A stretch of DNA of 63,906 nt from contig CABZXV010000002.1 in NCBI GenBank assembly GCA_902529785.1, positions 1 to 63,906 of the forward strand, given 5' to 3'. Below the pieces are notes generated by a model. The model made no database searches. It was not told the origin of the DNA and saw only the letters and a list, made by a program, of their open reading frames with translations. The DNA comes from an uncultured Pelagibacteraceae bacterium. Lineage in GTDB: Bacteria > Pseudomonadota > Alphaproteobacteria > Pelagibacterales > Pelagibacteraceae. Position numbers and translations under genes: made by a program. Positions 29,756 to 39,780 of this stretch are shown piece after piece. Numbering within the stretch: position 1 is the first letter of the stretch; the number at the start of each line of letters is the position of its first letter.

Positions 29756-30521
29756 TTTGAATATGGTCTTTTATTATATTATTTACATCATCTGAGCATT
29801 CAATACTACAGAGATGTTTTCCTTTAGGAATAATTTTTACAACAGAATCTTTAATTTTTTTGCCTAAATTAATTGACATTTCTGGAGTTGATCCTGCATC
29901 ACCTTCACCCGTTATTACCAAAGTTTTAGTATTAATGTTTTCAAATTTTTCATTGTCTTGATGTTTCACGAATAAGGAATAGATTTTTATAAAATTATTC
30001 ATATTATTGTTTTGAAGAATAGTGAAAATTTTATCTGAGATATCTGGATTTTTATTTAAAAAATCTTCTGTAAACCATCTTTTAAGAGCGTCTTTAGTAA
30101 GTTTATGATCTTTTTTGGTTTGTTCAAATCTATCATTTACTATTTTCTGTTCTTTATCAGATCGATTAAATATAGAGCATAAAAGTGTAAGAGAGGCCAA
30201 TCTATTATTAAATCTTGTAGCAAAATTTCTTGCAATTAATGAACCTATAGAAAAACCAACTAAGTGAACTTTGTTAAATTTTAATTCATCAATTAAGTTT
30301 ATTATTTGATCCGAAAAGTCATCAAAACTTAAATCATTTTTGTTTAAAGGTGTTTTGCCATGACCTAGAATATCATAAATTAAAACTGTATTATCAAATT
30401 CATTTATCTGAGGATCCCATATAGAGTGATCAAGTCCCACGCCGTGTATAAATATGATTGGAGTTCTATCTTTTTTATTTAATATATAAAATGTACCTTT
30501 AGAGTCTGTTGCATTGATCAT
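29748..30521 (-). CDS. Alpha/beta hydrolase (3-oxoadipate enol-lactonase-like fold)
   Basis: 257 aa; oxyanion 'FIHGVGLDHSIW', nucleophile elbow 'VGFSIGSLIA', C-terminal 'PKGKHLCSIE'. Confidence 0.85.
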   Translation of the reverse strand: MINATDSKGTFYILNKKDRTPIIFIHGVGLDHSIWDPQINEFDNTVLIYDILGHGKTPLNKNDLSFDDFSDQIINLIDELKFNKVHLVGFSIGSLIARNFATRFNNRLASLTLLCSIFNRSDKEQKIVNDRFEQTKKDHKLTKDALKRWFTEDFLNKNPDISDKIFTILQNNNMNNFIKIYSLFVKHQDNEKFENINTKTLVITGEGDAGSTPEMSINLGKKIKDSVVKIIPKGKHLCSIECSDDVNNIIKDHIQNV

Positions 30522-30523
30522 TA

Positions 30524-31111
30524 TTACTTTGGTTCAATGCCCATTTCCTTCATGTCTTGGTACCTATCACCTGTTCTAGCATGTGCTCTTCCAGTTGAAG
30601 CACCTCCAATTGCGATTACAATTTCGTCATCAAATGGAGCATCATGTATTGTAAATTCATGTGTTAAATAATAAGGTCTTAAACCTGAGTCAGTTTTATG
30701 CATCATTGGAATTGATATTTTTGATCCGGCAGGACCCCTTGTATTCGTAAAACTTAGGTAAGATGTACCACCGACTGCATCTCTAAATTTATTTCCAAAT
30801 CTCAATGTGTGAATAAAAGCAGATGCATGCTCAATTTCTCCATTTAATCCAACTACACCGGCTTTTCCATAAGCTAATATTTTATCAGGAGAGCCTATTT
30901 CTTTAATTAGTTCTGGCACAAGTAAATCGCCAAGTTTTGGAGCTAGATCTAAAATTATAGGTTTTAAGTCCTCTACAAAACCTTTACCGTCCCAGGGATT
31001 TTTAAAAACTGCTGCTACAGAAACCATTAAAACTGGCTCTTGAGCTTCTTTTCCACCCTCAATAAAAGTTTTATCTACAAATTTATTAAATTTTCTTAAT
31101 TCTAATTTCAT
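30524..31111 (-). CDS. AA_synth/DUF1185 'amino acid synthesis' family protein
   Basis: 195 aa; 'EPVLMVSVAAVFKNPWDGKGFVEDL', 'LAYGKAGVVGLNGEIEHASAFIHTLRFGNKFRDAVGG', 'GASTGRAHARTGDRYQDMKEMGI'. Confidence 0.82.
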   Translation of the reverse strand: MKLELRKFNKFVDKTFIEGGKEAQEPVLMVSVAAVFKNPWDGKGFVEDLKPIILDLAPKLGDLLVPELIKEIGSPDKILAYGKAGVVGLNGEIEHASAFIHTLRFGNKFRDAVGGTSYLSFTNTRGPAGSKISIPMMHKTDSGLRPYYLTHEFTIHDAPFDDEIVIAIGGASTGRAHARTGDRYQDMKEMGIEPK

Positions 31112-32808
31112 TTTTTAATTCGATGTGTAAAGCTATCTCTTCTAAAACTGTATAATGCTTTTGGATCTACATCAACATCTATAACAACTGGTTTGTTTGC
31201 TTTAAGTGCACTTTTAACTGCTTGATTTACCTCTGATAATTTTTTCACTTTAATTCCTTTTGCACCGTAAAGTTTAGCAACCTCATCAAAAGGAGGACTT
31301 TGAATATCTGCGCCCAAATACCTTTCACCATAAAAATCTTTTTGGTAAGCCTTTTCGGCACCCCAACTTTTATTATTCATAACTATTGTAATTGTATTTA
31401 TTCCATGCTCTACGGCAGTGCTTAATTCTGAAATAGTCATGCCAAATCCACCATCTCCCATTAAACTAACTACAGTTTTGTTAGGTTTCGCAACCTTAAT
31501 GCCTAAACCACAAGCAAATGAAAAACCTACTAATCCAAAATCTAAAGGAGTAAAAAGAGAAGGAGGATTGTAATACTCTAAAGCATCAGTAGCTTGAAGG
31601 CAAAGTGTACCAGCATCAAGTGTGATAGCTGAATTTTTAGGAAGAACTTTTCTTAACTCTTTAAATAGTCCATTTGGTTGTATTGGATAATTTTTAGATT
31701 TCATATTATCCCTATTTATTAAAAACTTTGATCTTTCTAATAAAAAATTATTTGTCCATTCTTTATAACTTAAAATTTTCTTTTGTTTTTTTAAATCATT
31801 CAACATTTGATTTGCCACATTTGCAGCATCGCCATGAATACCAATACTAATAGGAAAATATCTTCCTAACATTTTTTTTTCTAGTTCGACTTGAATAATT
31901 TTAGCTTTCTTGTTTATATTATCGTAAGAATAGAAAGTAGAATTAAAACCAAGTCTTGTTCCTAATGCAATAATAAGTTCTGCTTCTTTAACCAGTCTTG
32001 AAGCAACTAAATTGCCTCTTGGCCCCATTTGTCCAGCATTTAGTTTGTGATTAAATGGTATCGCATCTCCGTGTCCAGCGGCTGTTACTATTGGAACATT
32101 TAAAAATTCAGCAAGATCAGTTACAGATTTAAATTTTGAATTATATTTTATACCTCCACCAGCAACAATTACAGTTTTCTTTGAATTGAGAATAAGTTTT
32201 GTTGTTTTCTGAATTAAATCTTTTTTGCTTTTTAAATTACTTTCATTTTTAAAAGACTTTTTATTTACATTGATTTTAAATTTTGAAGTATCTGAAAGTA
32301 CATTTCTTGGTAGATTAATACAAACTGGACCTCTCCGTGGTGACATTGCAAGATTGAAGGCATCGCTAAAAGCTTTTGGAATATGGCTTGCCTTTTTTAC
32401 AGTCCAGGTTTTTTTGGTTATTGGATTAAACAGTGACTGTTGATCAAGTCCTTGGAAGGCATCTTCCATTTTATCCTTGGTAGAATATAAACCCGCAATA
32501 GATATGACAGGCGAAAATGCAGCTTTTGCTTGAGCAATACCTGTAACAAGATTAGTTGCTCCTGGGCCGTTTTGTCCAGCAATAATAACACCAGGTTGAT
32601 TAGAAGCCCTTGCATAACCATCAGCCATGTGAGTTCCTGTTCTTTCATCTCTCACACCTATAAATTTAATTTTTTTCTCATGATACAACGCATCAAACAT
32701 TTCCATTGTAGCAGAACCAATTAAACCAAAGACGTGTTTTACTTTTTCTTTTTTTAGGGATTTGACTGCCGCTTGACCACCGGTCAAGGTATTCTTGGAT
32801 TTAATCAC
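31108..32808 (-). CDS. TPP-dependent acetolactate synthase-like / sulfoacetaldehyde acetyltransferase-like enzyme
   Basis: 566 aa; 'GLIGSATMEMFDAL', 'IAGQNGPGATNLVTG', TPP motif 'GDGGFGMTISELSTAVEHGINTITIVMNN'. Confidence 0.85.
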   Translation of the reverse strand: MIKSKNTLTGGQAAVKSLKKEKVKHVFGLIGSATMEMFDALYHEKKIKFIGVRDERTGTHMADGYARASNQPGVIIAGQNGPGATNLVTGIAQAKAAFSPVISIAGLYSTKDKMEDAFQGLDQQSLFNPITKKTWTVKKASHIPKAFSDAFNLAMSPRRGPVCINLPRNVLSDTSKFKINVNKKSFKNESNLKSKKDLIQKTTKLILNSKKTVIVAGGGIKYNSKFKSVTDLAEFLNVPIVTAAGHGDAIPFNHKLNAGQMGPRGNLVASRLVKEAELIIALGTRLGFNSTFYSYDNINKKAKIIQVELEKKMLGRYFPISIGIHGDAANVANQMLNDLKKQKKILSYKEWTNNFLLERSKFLINRDNMKSKNYPIQPNGLFKELRKVLPKNSAITLDAGTLCLQATDALEYYNPPSLFTPLDFGLVGFSFACGLGIKVAKPNKTVVSLMGDGGFGMTISELSTAVEHGINTITIVMNNKSWGAEKAYQKDFYGERYLGADIQSPPFDEVAKLYGAKGIKVKKLSEVNQAVKSALKANKPVVIDVDVDPKALYSFRRDSFTHRIKK

Positions 32809-33974
32809 GATACTTTTTTAACTTCAGTATCTAGATCATCTTTAAAGTTGGGCATTACTTTTTCAGTGAATAATTTAATACTTTTCATACAATCTTCATG
32901 TTTAACACCTGGAAAGTTAGACCAGACTTGAAGATTTTGAAGATTTAGCTCTGATTGAAGTTCTTTAATCTTATCTGTTACATATTCAGGAGTTCCAAAT
33001 AACATATTTCTCTTGTGTAAAAACTCATAATTAAGAAGATCTAATTTACCTTTTGTTTGTGGGAGTTCTTCACCTGGATCCATATGATTTCCTAGGCCTC
33101 TCCAATGACAAACCCATCTCATATAATTTACCATGTGTTCTCCAGCTTTCTCTCTAGCTTCTTCCATTGTGTCTGCAACAAACATATCTCTAACAAGAGT
33201 TACTCCTTCTCCTAAAGGAACATTTTTTTTAGTAACTTCTGATCTTTTATTTTTGTATGCTTCAAATCTTAATTTGAGTGCTTTAACAGTAGGTATCCAC
33301 ATAATTACATTAATATTATTTTCTGCAGCCCACTCAATAGATCTTATACCATCTACAACTTGATGTATTGGAGGATGTGGATTTTGGTACGGCTTAGGCA
33401 GAACACTAATTTTTTTCATAGTACTATCTTCCATATTCATAAATTCTTCATTAGGTGGACTCATATCATGTTGCCATACATAGTTAGGTGATGGATAAGT
33501 ATAAAACTCTCCTTCGTGATTAAAAAATTTTTCTGACCAAGCTTTTTTTAAAATTTCTAATGTCTCTGCAAACAATCTAAAGTTTTTTGCCTGATCTTTT
33601 AAATCTGCTTCTTTATTTAGATTTATTGCTTCTCGACCATAAACTCCTCTGGCAACACCAACTTCTACTCTTCCTTTAGAAAGTTGATCAAGTGTTGCAA
33701 TATCTTCTGCCAATCTTATTGGGTTATGAAAAGTAATTACGTTTGCAGCTTGTCCTATTCTTATATTTTTTGTTCTTGCTGCAGCATCTGCTCCTAACAT
33801 TAAAGGGTTTGTGCAAGATTCCATTCCCTCATGATTAAAATGATGTTCTGTAAACCATATTGAATTCCAATTATTTTGATCACAAAATTCTGTGATTTCT
33901 TTAGTCTCATCTAATAGCTGGTGATATGGTTTGTGAGTCCAATTGGTGGTATTACAAAAATAACCAAACTTCAT
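32805..33974 (-). CDS. LLM-class flavin-dependent monooxygenase
   Basis: 389 aa; 'WFTEHHFNHEGMESCTNPLMLGADAAARTKNIRIGQAANVITFHNPIRLAEDIATLDQLSKGRVEVGVARG'. Confidence 0.9.
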   Translation of the reverse strand: MKFGYFCNTTNWTHKPYHQLLDETKEITEFCDQNNWNSIWFTEHHFNHEGMESCTNPLMLGADAAARTKNIRIGQAANVITFHNPIRLAEDIATLDQLSKGRVEVGVARGVYGREAINLNKEADLKDQAKNFRLFAETLEILKKAWSEKFFNHEGEFYTYPSPNYVWQHDMSPPNEEFMNMEDSTMKKISVLPKPYQNPHPPIHQVVDGIRSIEWAAENNINVIMWIPTVKALKLRFEAYKNKRSEVTKKNVPLGEGVTLVRDMFVADTMEEAREKAGEHMVNYMRWVCHWRGLGNHMDPGEELPQTKGKLDLLNYEFLHKRNMLFGTPEYVTDKIKELQSELNLQNLQVWSNFPGVKHEDCMKSIKLFTEKVMPNFKDDLDTEVKKVS

Positions 33975-34075
33975 TAAAGCCTCCTTTAAAAATTAATTTA
34001 AAGACGACCGATCCCACTTTCGTATAAGATTTTACGACGAGTTATGTATCGCTTTATATGACAATATTATTATTC

Positions 34076-35047
34076 TTATCTTTGATATTCAACGAATTTT
34101 TTTAAAGACTTATTTAGAAATTTATCATATCTGATGCCACCGTTACTAAATCTTCGCTTATTTAAAAAAGAAAAATTCATTTTAAAGTCATAAGAAGGCT
34201 CAAAAAAGAAAGGAACAGAGAGCCTTTTTTGCTTATTCCACAATACCCTATGATTTGTTGCTTTAAACTTGCCTTTGCTTAAATATTCTAGTGCTCTACC
34301 TGTGTTCACTACCAAGGCATTTTTATTGAAAGGAACATCATGCCATTTTTTTGTTTTTCGGTTTTGAACTTGGAGACCACCTTTTTTATTTTGATATAAA
34401 ACTGTGAAAATACCACTATCAACATGTGTTTCACATCCAAGTGCGACCCCATCTTCTTTAGATATTTCAACTGGTTTAGATTGATTTGGGTAATAATTAA
34501 ATCTTAAAGTGCTAAGTGTTTTTAATCTCGAAAAGGCTTTTTTAGATAAATTGGGGTCTTTTTTATAAAGTTTTATAATACTTTTAAAAAGAGTTTCGCT
34601 TAAATTAAATAAATTTTCAAAATAATCTGCTAGTTTTTCAATAGATTGCTTATTAAATGACCTCTCTATACTTAAATGCTCGATGTATTGATTTCTAGTT
34701 TTTTTTGAAAAATACTTTGTCACTTTTAAGTCACCTAAGTCTAATCCTTCTTTTCCATTAATATCATTTGGAAAATATCCTCGATAAATATTTTTACTCC
34801 TTTTATTCCATTTCTTTGGAGCCAATTTAAATTTATTTTTCTTATTTGATTTAAAAAAATTTTCTCCGATGTTGCATACTTTATTTATTTTTTTTAATTT
34901 TATTCCATGACCGACTATTTGAAAAAAACCAACTTCAACACAAGCTTTTTCAATTTCCCTTGTAATTTTTAATGTTGCTTTTGAATTGAAGTTATTTTTT
35001 AGAATAGGATTGATATTTATTGTTGGAATATAATTTTTTCTTATCAT
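34076..35047 (-). CDS. Isopenicillin N synthase-family 2OG-Fe(II) oxygenase
   Basis: 323 aa; 'CETHVDSGIFTVLYQNKKGGLQVQNRKTKKWHDVPFNKNALVVNTGRALEYLSKGKFKATNHRVLW'. Confidence 0.88.
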   Translation of the reverse strand: MIRKNYIPTININPILKNNFNSKATLKITREIEKACVEVGFFQIVGHGIKLKKINKVCNIGENFFKSNKKNKFKLAPKKWNKRSKNIYRGYFPNDINGKEGLDLGDLKVTKYFSKKTRNQYIEHLSIERSFNKQSIEKLADYFENLFNLSETLFKSIIKLYKKDPNLSKKAFSRLKTLSTLRFNYYPNQSKPVEISKEDGVALGCETHVDSGIFTVLYQNKKGGLQVQNRKTKKWHDVPFNKNALVVNTGRALEYLSKGKFKATNHRVLWNKQKRLSVPFFFEPSYDFKMNFSFLNKRRFSNGGIRYDKFLNKSLKKFVEYQR

Positions 35048-35994
35048 CTATTCGCTGGTGTATCTGTAGCAATCATTTGTCCTCGGACTTTTTCTCTAAA
35101 ATAAATATACACGCCAGCGCCAATAATTATTGATGCACCTAGAAAAGTTCTTGGCACTGGTATTGTTTCAAATAATATATAACCAGCTACCATTGCAAAC
35201 ACTATGTATGAATACTCAAATAATGAAACCACAGAAGGTGAGGCAATACTATAGGCAGTAAATACACAAAAAAATGAAATCGAAGCAACTATTCCCATAA
35301 TTAAAACATAGGGCCATGCCTCTCCTGGGTTAGTAAACCATTCTCTAACAATAAATTGTAAAGTTGGATCTGTAAAAGTGTTAAATTTTCCATCTCCGCT
35401 AACAAAAAATATTACCAAACTTGCAAATAATGCAAAAATATAAAGCCAAGTCATTTGAGTATAAATACTATCTCTATCGGATGTATATTTTGTTATTGTC
35501 ATCGAGATTGAATAGCAAAGCGCACATGCTACAGGTGCTAATTTAAAGAAATTAAAATCATCTAAAGATGGATTTAAAACAATTAATACTCCAATAAAAC
35601 CAACTACAATTGCACTCCATCTTCTAATTCCAATTTTTTCTTTCAAGAAAAATTTAGCAAACATAGACATAAAGAACGGGCAGGAGAAAAATAGTGCACT
35701 TGTCATCGCAAGCGTCATAAAAGTCAGTGAAATATAAAAAAAACTAAAACCAAAGAAAAAACATACAACTCTTATTAATGTTAATAATGGGTAATGGGTT
35801 TTTAAAGATATTGTTTTTTTAGTAATTAAAACAAATGATAGCAAAAATACTGATTGTATAAGGGTTCTTCCAAAATAAAGCTCGAATAAAGCAATATCCT
35901 CAAAAATAAATTTAATTAAAGAGTCTTGTATTGAAAAAAAAGCCATACCAGTCATTATAAAAAAAATACCTCTGGTATTTTGGTTTGTGTCCAT
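35044..35994 (-). CDS. DMT superfamily transporter (EamA)
   Basis: 316 aa, about 10 TM, 'MAFFSIQDSLIKFIFEDIALFELYFGRTLIQ'. Confidence 0.85.
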   Translation of the reverse strand: MDTNQNTRGIFFIMTGMAFFSIQDSLIKFIFEDIALFELYFGRTLIQSVFLLSFVLITKKTISLKTHYPLLTLIRVVCFFFGFSFFYISLTFMTLAMTSALFFSCPFFMSMFAKFFLKEKIGIRRWSAIVVGFIGVLIVLNPSLDDFNFFKLAPVACALCYSISMTITKYTSDRDSIYTQMTWLYIFALFASLVIFFVSGDGKFNTFTDPTLQFIVREWFTNPGEAWPYVLIMGIVASISFFCVFTAYSIASPSVVSLFEYSYIVFAMVAGYILFETIPVPRTFLGASIIIGAGVYIYFREKVRGQMIATDTPANR

Positions 35995-36029
35995 GAGACA
36001 CCTATATCAAATCAGTGGTGATAATAATA

Positions 36030-37616
36030 TTAATTATTTAAAATTGCCTCTGAACCTTTTTCAGCAATCATAAGTGTAGGAGCATTTAGGTTTGCACTTG
36101 GTATTTCAGGTATCACTGATGCATCAATCACTCTTAAATTTCCAATTCCATTTACCCTCAAATCCTGGTCTACTACTGCCATATCATCAACTCCCATTTT
36201 GCATGTTCCACAAGGATGATATGCAGTGTCTGCTTTCGATCTAATATATTCATTTAATTCATCATCTGACTGTGTATCAAAACCTGGCCCAACTTCATCA
36301 CCAGCGTGCTCTGCTAAAGCTGGCTGTGCTAGAATTTTTCTTGCAATATGAATACACTCTCTTGTTTGTTTAAGATCTTCTTCTTCTTTTAAATAATTAA
36401 ATAAAATTTTAGGGTAATCGTATGGGTCTGAAGAATTAAGTGTTATTTCACCTCTACTTTTTGGATGATTTGGACTTGCATGTAATTGATAACCATGTGT
36501 ATCAGGTTCTTCTAGGCCATGATTTATCACAAATGATGGAAAAAAATGAAATTGAATATTAGCAACTTTTCTATCAGGCGATGATTTTGCAAAACCACCA
36601 GCCTCTAAAAATGATTTTGAGCAGGGTCCAGATTTAAACATAAACCATTGCATACCTGCTAAAATTTTAGGAATTAATTTTGTGTATGTGTAAAGTGTAT
36701 TAGGAGTTTTACATTTTTGCTGTATGTAAGTTTCAAGATGATCTTGTAAATTCTTTCCAACACCCTTTGAGTGATGAACAACTTCAATACCATTATCTCT
36801 AAGATGGGTTTCGTCGCCTATACCAGATAACATTAATAATTGTGGAGAATTTATAGATCCTCCACTCAAAATTACTTCCTTATTTGCATAAATCTTTTCA
36901 ACTTTGTTATTTATTTTTACTTGAAGACCAACTGCTTTTTTTCCCTCAAATATTATCTTTTCAACAAATGAGTTTTTTAAAATATTTAAATTTTTTCTAT
37001 TTTTAACAGGGTTTAAATAATACTTGGCAACTCCAGCTCTCTCGCCTTGATGCATTGTAGTATCAAACATGCCAAAACCCTCTTGTTCCTCACCATTCAT
37101 ATCTATATTTGTTTTGTGACCTGCTTCAGCTGCAGCATCAATAAATGCTTTAAATAATGGATTTGAATTATTAGATAAATTTACTGGAAGTGGTCCCAAT
37201 GAACCTCTATATTGATTTTCACCTTCGGACCAAGTTTCAATCTTCTTAAAATAAGGAAGAACTTTATCATAGGACCAATTATCTAAACCAAAATTTTCCC
37301 ATCTAGTATAGTCATCTCTATTTCCTCTTACAAAGACCATTCCATTATGAGATGAGCATCCTCCAATCATCTTTCCTCTTGGGCAAAAAACACGTCTATT
37401 GTTCAAATATGGCTCAGGTTCTGAATAATATTTCCAATTATATTTGGGGTCATGCATTGTATATAGAAGAGCTAATGGCATTTTAACCTTCCAAATATCA
37501 CTAGATCCACCTGCCTCAAATATAGCTACAGAATTATTAGCATTCTCAGATAATCTGTTAGCTACTACACATCCAGCTGAACCAGCACCAACTATTAGAT
37601 AATCAAAAGCTTGCAT
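36030..37616 (-). CDS. GMC-family oxidoreductase (choline dehydrogenase-like)
   Basis: 528 aa; 'FDYLIVGAGSAGCVVANRLSE', 'GGCSSHNGMVFVRG', 'HPCGTCKMG', 'LRVIDASVIPEIPSANLNAPTLMIAEKG'. Confidence 0.88.
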   Translation of the reverse strand: MQAFDYLIVGAGSAGCVVANRLSENANNSVAIFEAGGSSDIWKVKMPLALLYTMHDPKYNWKYYSEPEPYLNNRRVFCPRGKMIGGCSSHNGMVFVRGNRDDYTRWENFGLDNWSYDKVLPYFKKIETWSEGENQYRGSLGPLPVNLSNNSNPLFKAFIDAAAEAGHKTNIDMNGEEQEGFGMFDTTMHQGERAGVAKYYLNPVKNRKNLNILKNSFVEKIIFEGKKAVGLQVKINNKVEKIYANKEVILSGGSINSPQLLMLSGIGDETHLRDNGIEVVHHSKGVGKNLQDHLETYIQQKCKTPNTLYTYTKLIPKILAGMQWFMFKSGPCSKSFLEAGGFAKSSPDRKVANIQFHFFPSFVINHGLEEPDTHGYQLHASPNHPKSRGEITLNSSDPYDYPKILFNYLKEEEDLKQTRECIHIARKILAQPALAEHAGDEVGPGFDTQSDDELNEYIRSKADTAYHPCGTCKMGVDDMAVVDQDLRVNGIGNLRVIDASVIPEIPSANLNAPTLMIAEKGSEAILNN

Positions 37617-38444
37617 TTAATTTGGATGATCACCCTCGACTGCAATCCTGTCCATAACTCTTTCATGGCCCAATCCTCTGCCAGGAAAAAAATCAGTCAG
37701 ACCTTGGTGAAGGGTGCTTCTATTGTCCCAAATTGCTACAGCATTTTCAGTCCATTTAAATCTGCATGTAAAATCAAGTCTTTCTTGATGTAAAAATATT
37801 TCATTTAAAATATCTGAACTTTCATTTTCATCTAAATCTAAAATTCTTTTAGTGTACATTGAATTTACATACAAAATTTTTTTTCCTGTTTCAGGATGAG
37901 TTCTAACTACTGGATGGGAATTTGAATATTCATCTAGATTACCATTCCCTTCCATTTCCTTATATGCATCAACAAATGCTGCTGCCCCTAGAGAGCTATG
38001 AATGGCTCTCTTATCATTAACCTTATCTTTAATTTTATCGCTTAATGTGTCGTAAGCGATTTCCATATTAGAAAACATTGTATCTCCACCAACTGGTGGT
38101 ACTTTAATTGATCTTAAGATAATTACTTTTGTTGGTTTAGGATTATAACTTACATCAGTATGCCAAGTTTCACCCCATTGTCTTTTTTCTTCTGGAGCTT
38201 TAATTATTCTTAATATTTCAGGATAATCTTTTCTTCCTTTAACATAAATATGTCTTTCTAATGGACCAAAATGTTTTGCTAAATTTATCTGTTCTTGCGA
38301 TGTAATATCTTGATCTCTAAAGAAAAGAGCTTTATGTTCTAATAATAGATTATTTATCTTCTTCCAATTTTCTAAAGAGCTATCTTTTAAATCGATACCT
38401 CTTACTTCTGCACCTAATGCACCTGATACTAATTTAATTTCCAT
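37617..38444 (-). CDS. TauD/TfdA family 2OG-Fe(II) dioxygenase
   Basis: 275 aa; 'GALGAEVRGIDL', 'WHTDVSYNPKPTKVIILRSIKVPPVGGDTMFSNM', 'WDNRSTLHQ'. Confidence 0.9.
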   Translation of the reverse strand: MEIKLVSGALGAEVRGIDLKDSSLENWKKINNLLLEHKALFFRDQDITSQEQINLAKHFGPLERHIYVKGRKDYPEILRIIKAPEEKRQWGETWHTDVSYNPKPTKVIILRSIKVPPVGGDTMFSNMEIAYDTLSDKIKDKVNDKRAIHSSLGAAAFVDAYKEMEGNGNLDEYSNSHPVVRTHPETGKKILYVNSMYTKRILDLDENESSDILNEIFLHQERLDFTCRFKWTENAVAIWDNRSTLHQGLTDFFPGRGLGHERVMDRIAVEGDHPN

Positions 38445-38447
38445 AGT

Positions 38448-38915
38448 TTATTTTTTTAACCTACCAGATAATTCTAAATTTTCAGACTTAAAACTTGATT
38501 TATTTTCGTCAATAAATTCACCCATAATTTTAAGCTTATCTTCCTCAAATTCTGTGACCTTTCTTTTCCCCAAGTCAATATAAAGGGACAAACTCTCCAT
38601 AGTAGCAGCAAGAGTTTTAGTTTCTTTTTCGTACATTTCACATTTTAAATGTAATCTTTTTTTATCGTGATCAAAATGTGTGCAATATACCTCTACTTCT
38701 TGATTTTCTTTAACCTCATTATTGTAAGTGGTTCTAGTTTCAACAACCATAGTACTTCTCAGATTTGATTTTGCATTTTCACCACCCATTTGAAATTTAT
38801 TAAGCATCGTTTCCCATGCTTGATCAAAGATTAAGATATAATAAGCCATATTCATATGTTCATTATAATCTGTCCACTCTTTGATTATTTTTCTAGTTGC
38901 TAGATGATACGACAT
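38448..38915 (-). CDS. Thioesterase, candidate betainyl-CoA thioesterase (CdhC-type)
   Basis: 155 aa hotdog fold; 'EWTDYNEHMNMAYYILIFDQAWE'; neighbours CdhA/CdhB-type genes. Confidence 0.75.
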   Translation of the reverse strand: MSYHLATRKIIKEWTDYNEHMNMAYYILIFDQAWETMLNKFQMGGENAKSNLRSTMVVETRTTYNNEVKENQEVEVYCTHFDHDKKRLHLKCEMYEKETKTLAATMESLSLYIDLGKRKVTEFEEDKLKIMGEFIDENKSSFKSENLELSGRLKK

Positions 38916-38918
38916 TTT

Positions 38919-39779
38919 TTATCCTTTATTAATTTTATCAGCTATTAGTATTTTTCTTTTCATTTCTCTAAGGACTGGTTTTTCAATTAACTTACCATCT
39001 ATAACTACTAAACCTGTATTTGAATTGTTAAATTCTTCTAATATTTTTTTTGCCTTAGTAATTTCATCTTTTGGAGGTGTAAATACTTCATTTAAAATTT
39101 GAATTTGTTTGGGATGAATAGAGCCTTTTCCAGTAAATCCAAGATTTCTCACTTGTTCAGCTTCTTTCCTCATTCCATCCATGTTTTCTAAATCTAAATA
39201 AGGCACATCTATAACGTCTACACCGACACTAGCTCCCGCATGAACCAACTTCGATCTTGCGTGAACAAGATTTTCCCATTTATTCTCAACTCTAAGCTCT
39301 GCTGCCATATCAACTCCACCAAAATATAAAGCTACAATTCTCTTACTAGCATGTGCAATATTATAAATATTTTCTAAAGCTTCATTTGTTTCCATTATAA
39401 CATGAAGATCGGTATCTAAATTACAGTCTGTAAGAAGATCGTCTATAAATGTTATTTCATCTGGTGTTTTAACTTTTGGTAACATAATAGCCTTTAGATT
39501 TACTTTACTTGATATAAAAGCTTCTAGATCTAAAAGACCAAATTTAGTTCTTTGATTATTAAACCTTACAACCAGTTCTACATCATTTTTAACTTCGAGC
39601 GTTTTAAGAGCTTCTATAGTATTTTTCCGGGCTTGTTCTTTGTCATTTATTGCTATCCCATCTTCTAATTCAATACAAACCATATCAGCACCTGATGCAA
39701 TCGCTTTTGGAAACATTTCAGGGTGAAGACCTGGTGTAAAAATAAAACTTCTTCTTACTTTTAATTTATCTAAGTCCAT
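38919..39779 (-). CDS. HpcH/HpaI-CitE-like CoA ester lyase
   Basis: 286 aa; 'RRSFIFTPGLHPEMFPKAIASGADMVCIELEDGIA', 'GFTGKGSIHPKQIQILNEVFTP'. Confidence 0.87.
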   Translation of the reverse strand: MDLDKLKVRRSFIFTPGLHPEMFPKAIASGADMVCIELEDGIAINDKEQARKNTIEALKTLEVKNDVELVVRFNNQRTKFGLLDLEAFISSKVNLKAIMLPKVKTPDEITFIDDLLTDCNLDTDLHVIMETNEALENIYNIAHASKRIVALYFGGVDMAAELRVENKWENLVHARSKLVHAGASVGVDVIDVPYLDLENMDGMRKEAEQVRNLGFTGKGSIHPKQIQILNEVFTPPKDEITKAKKILEEFNNSNTGLVVIDGKLIEKPVLREMKRKILIADKINKG

Positions 39780-39780
39780 C

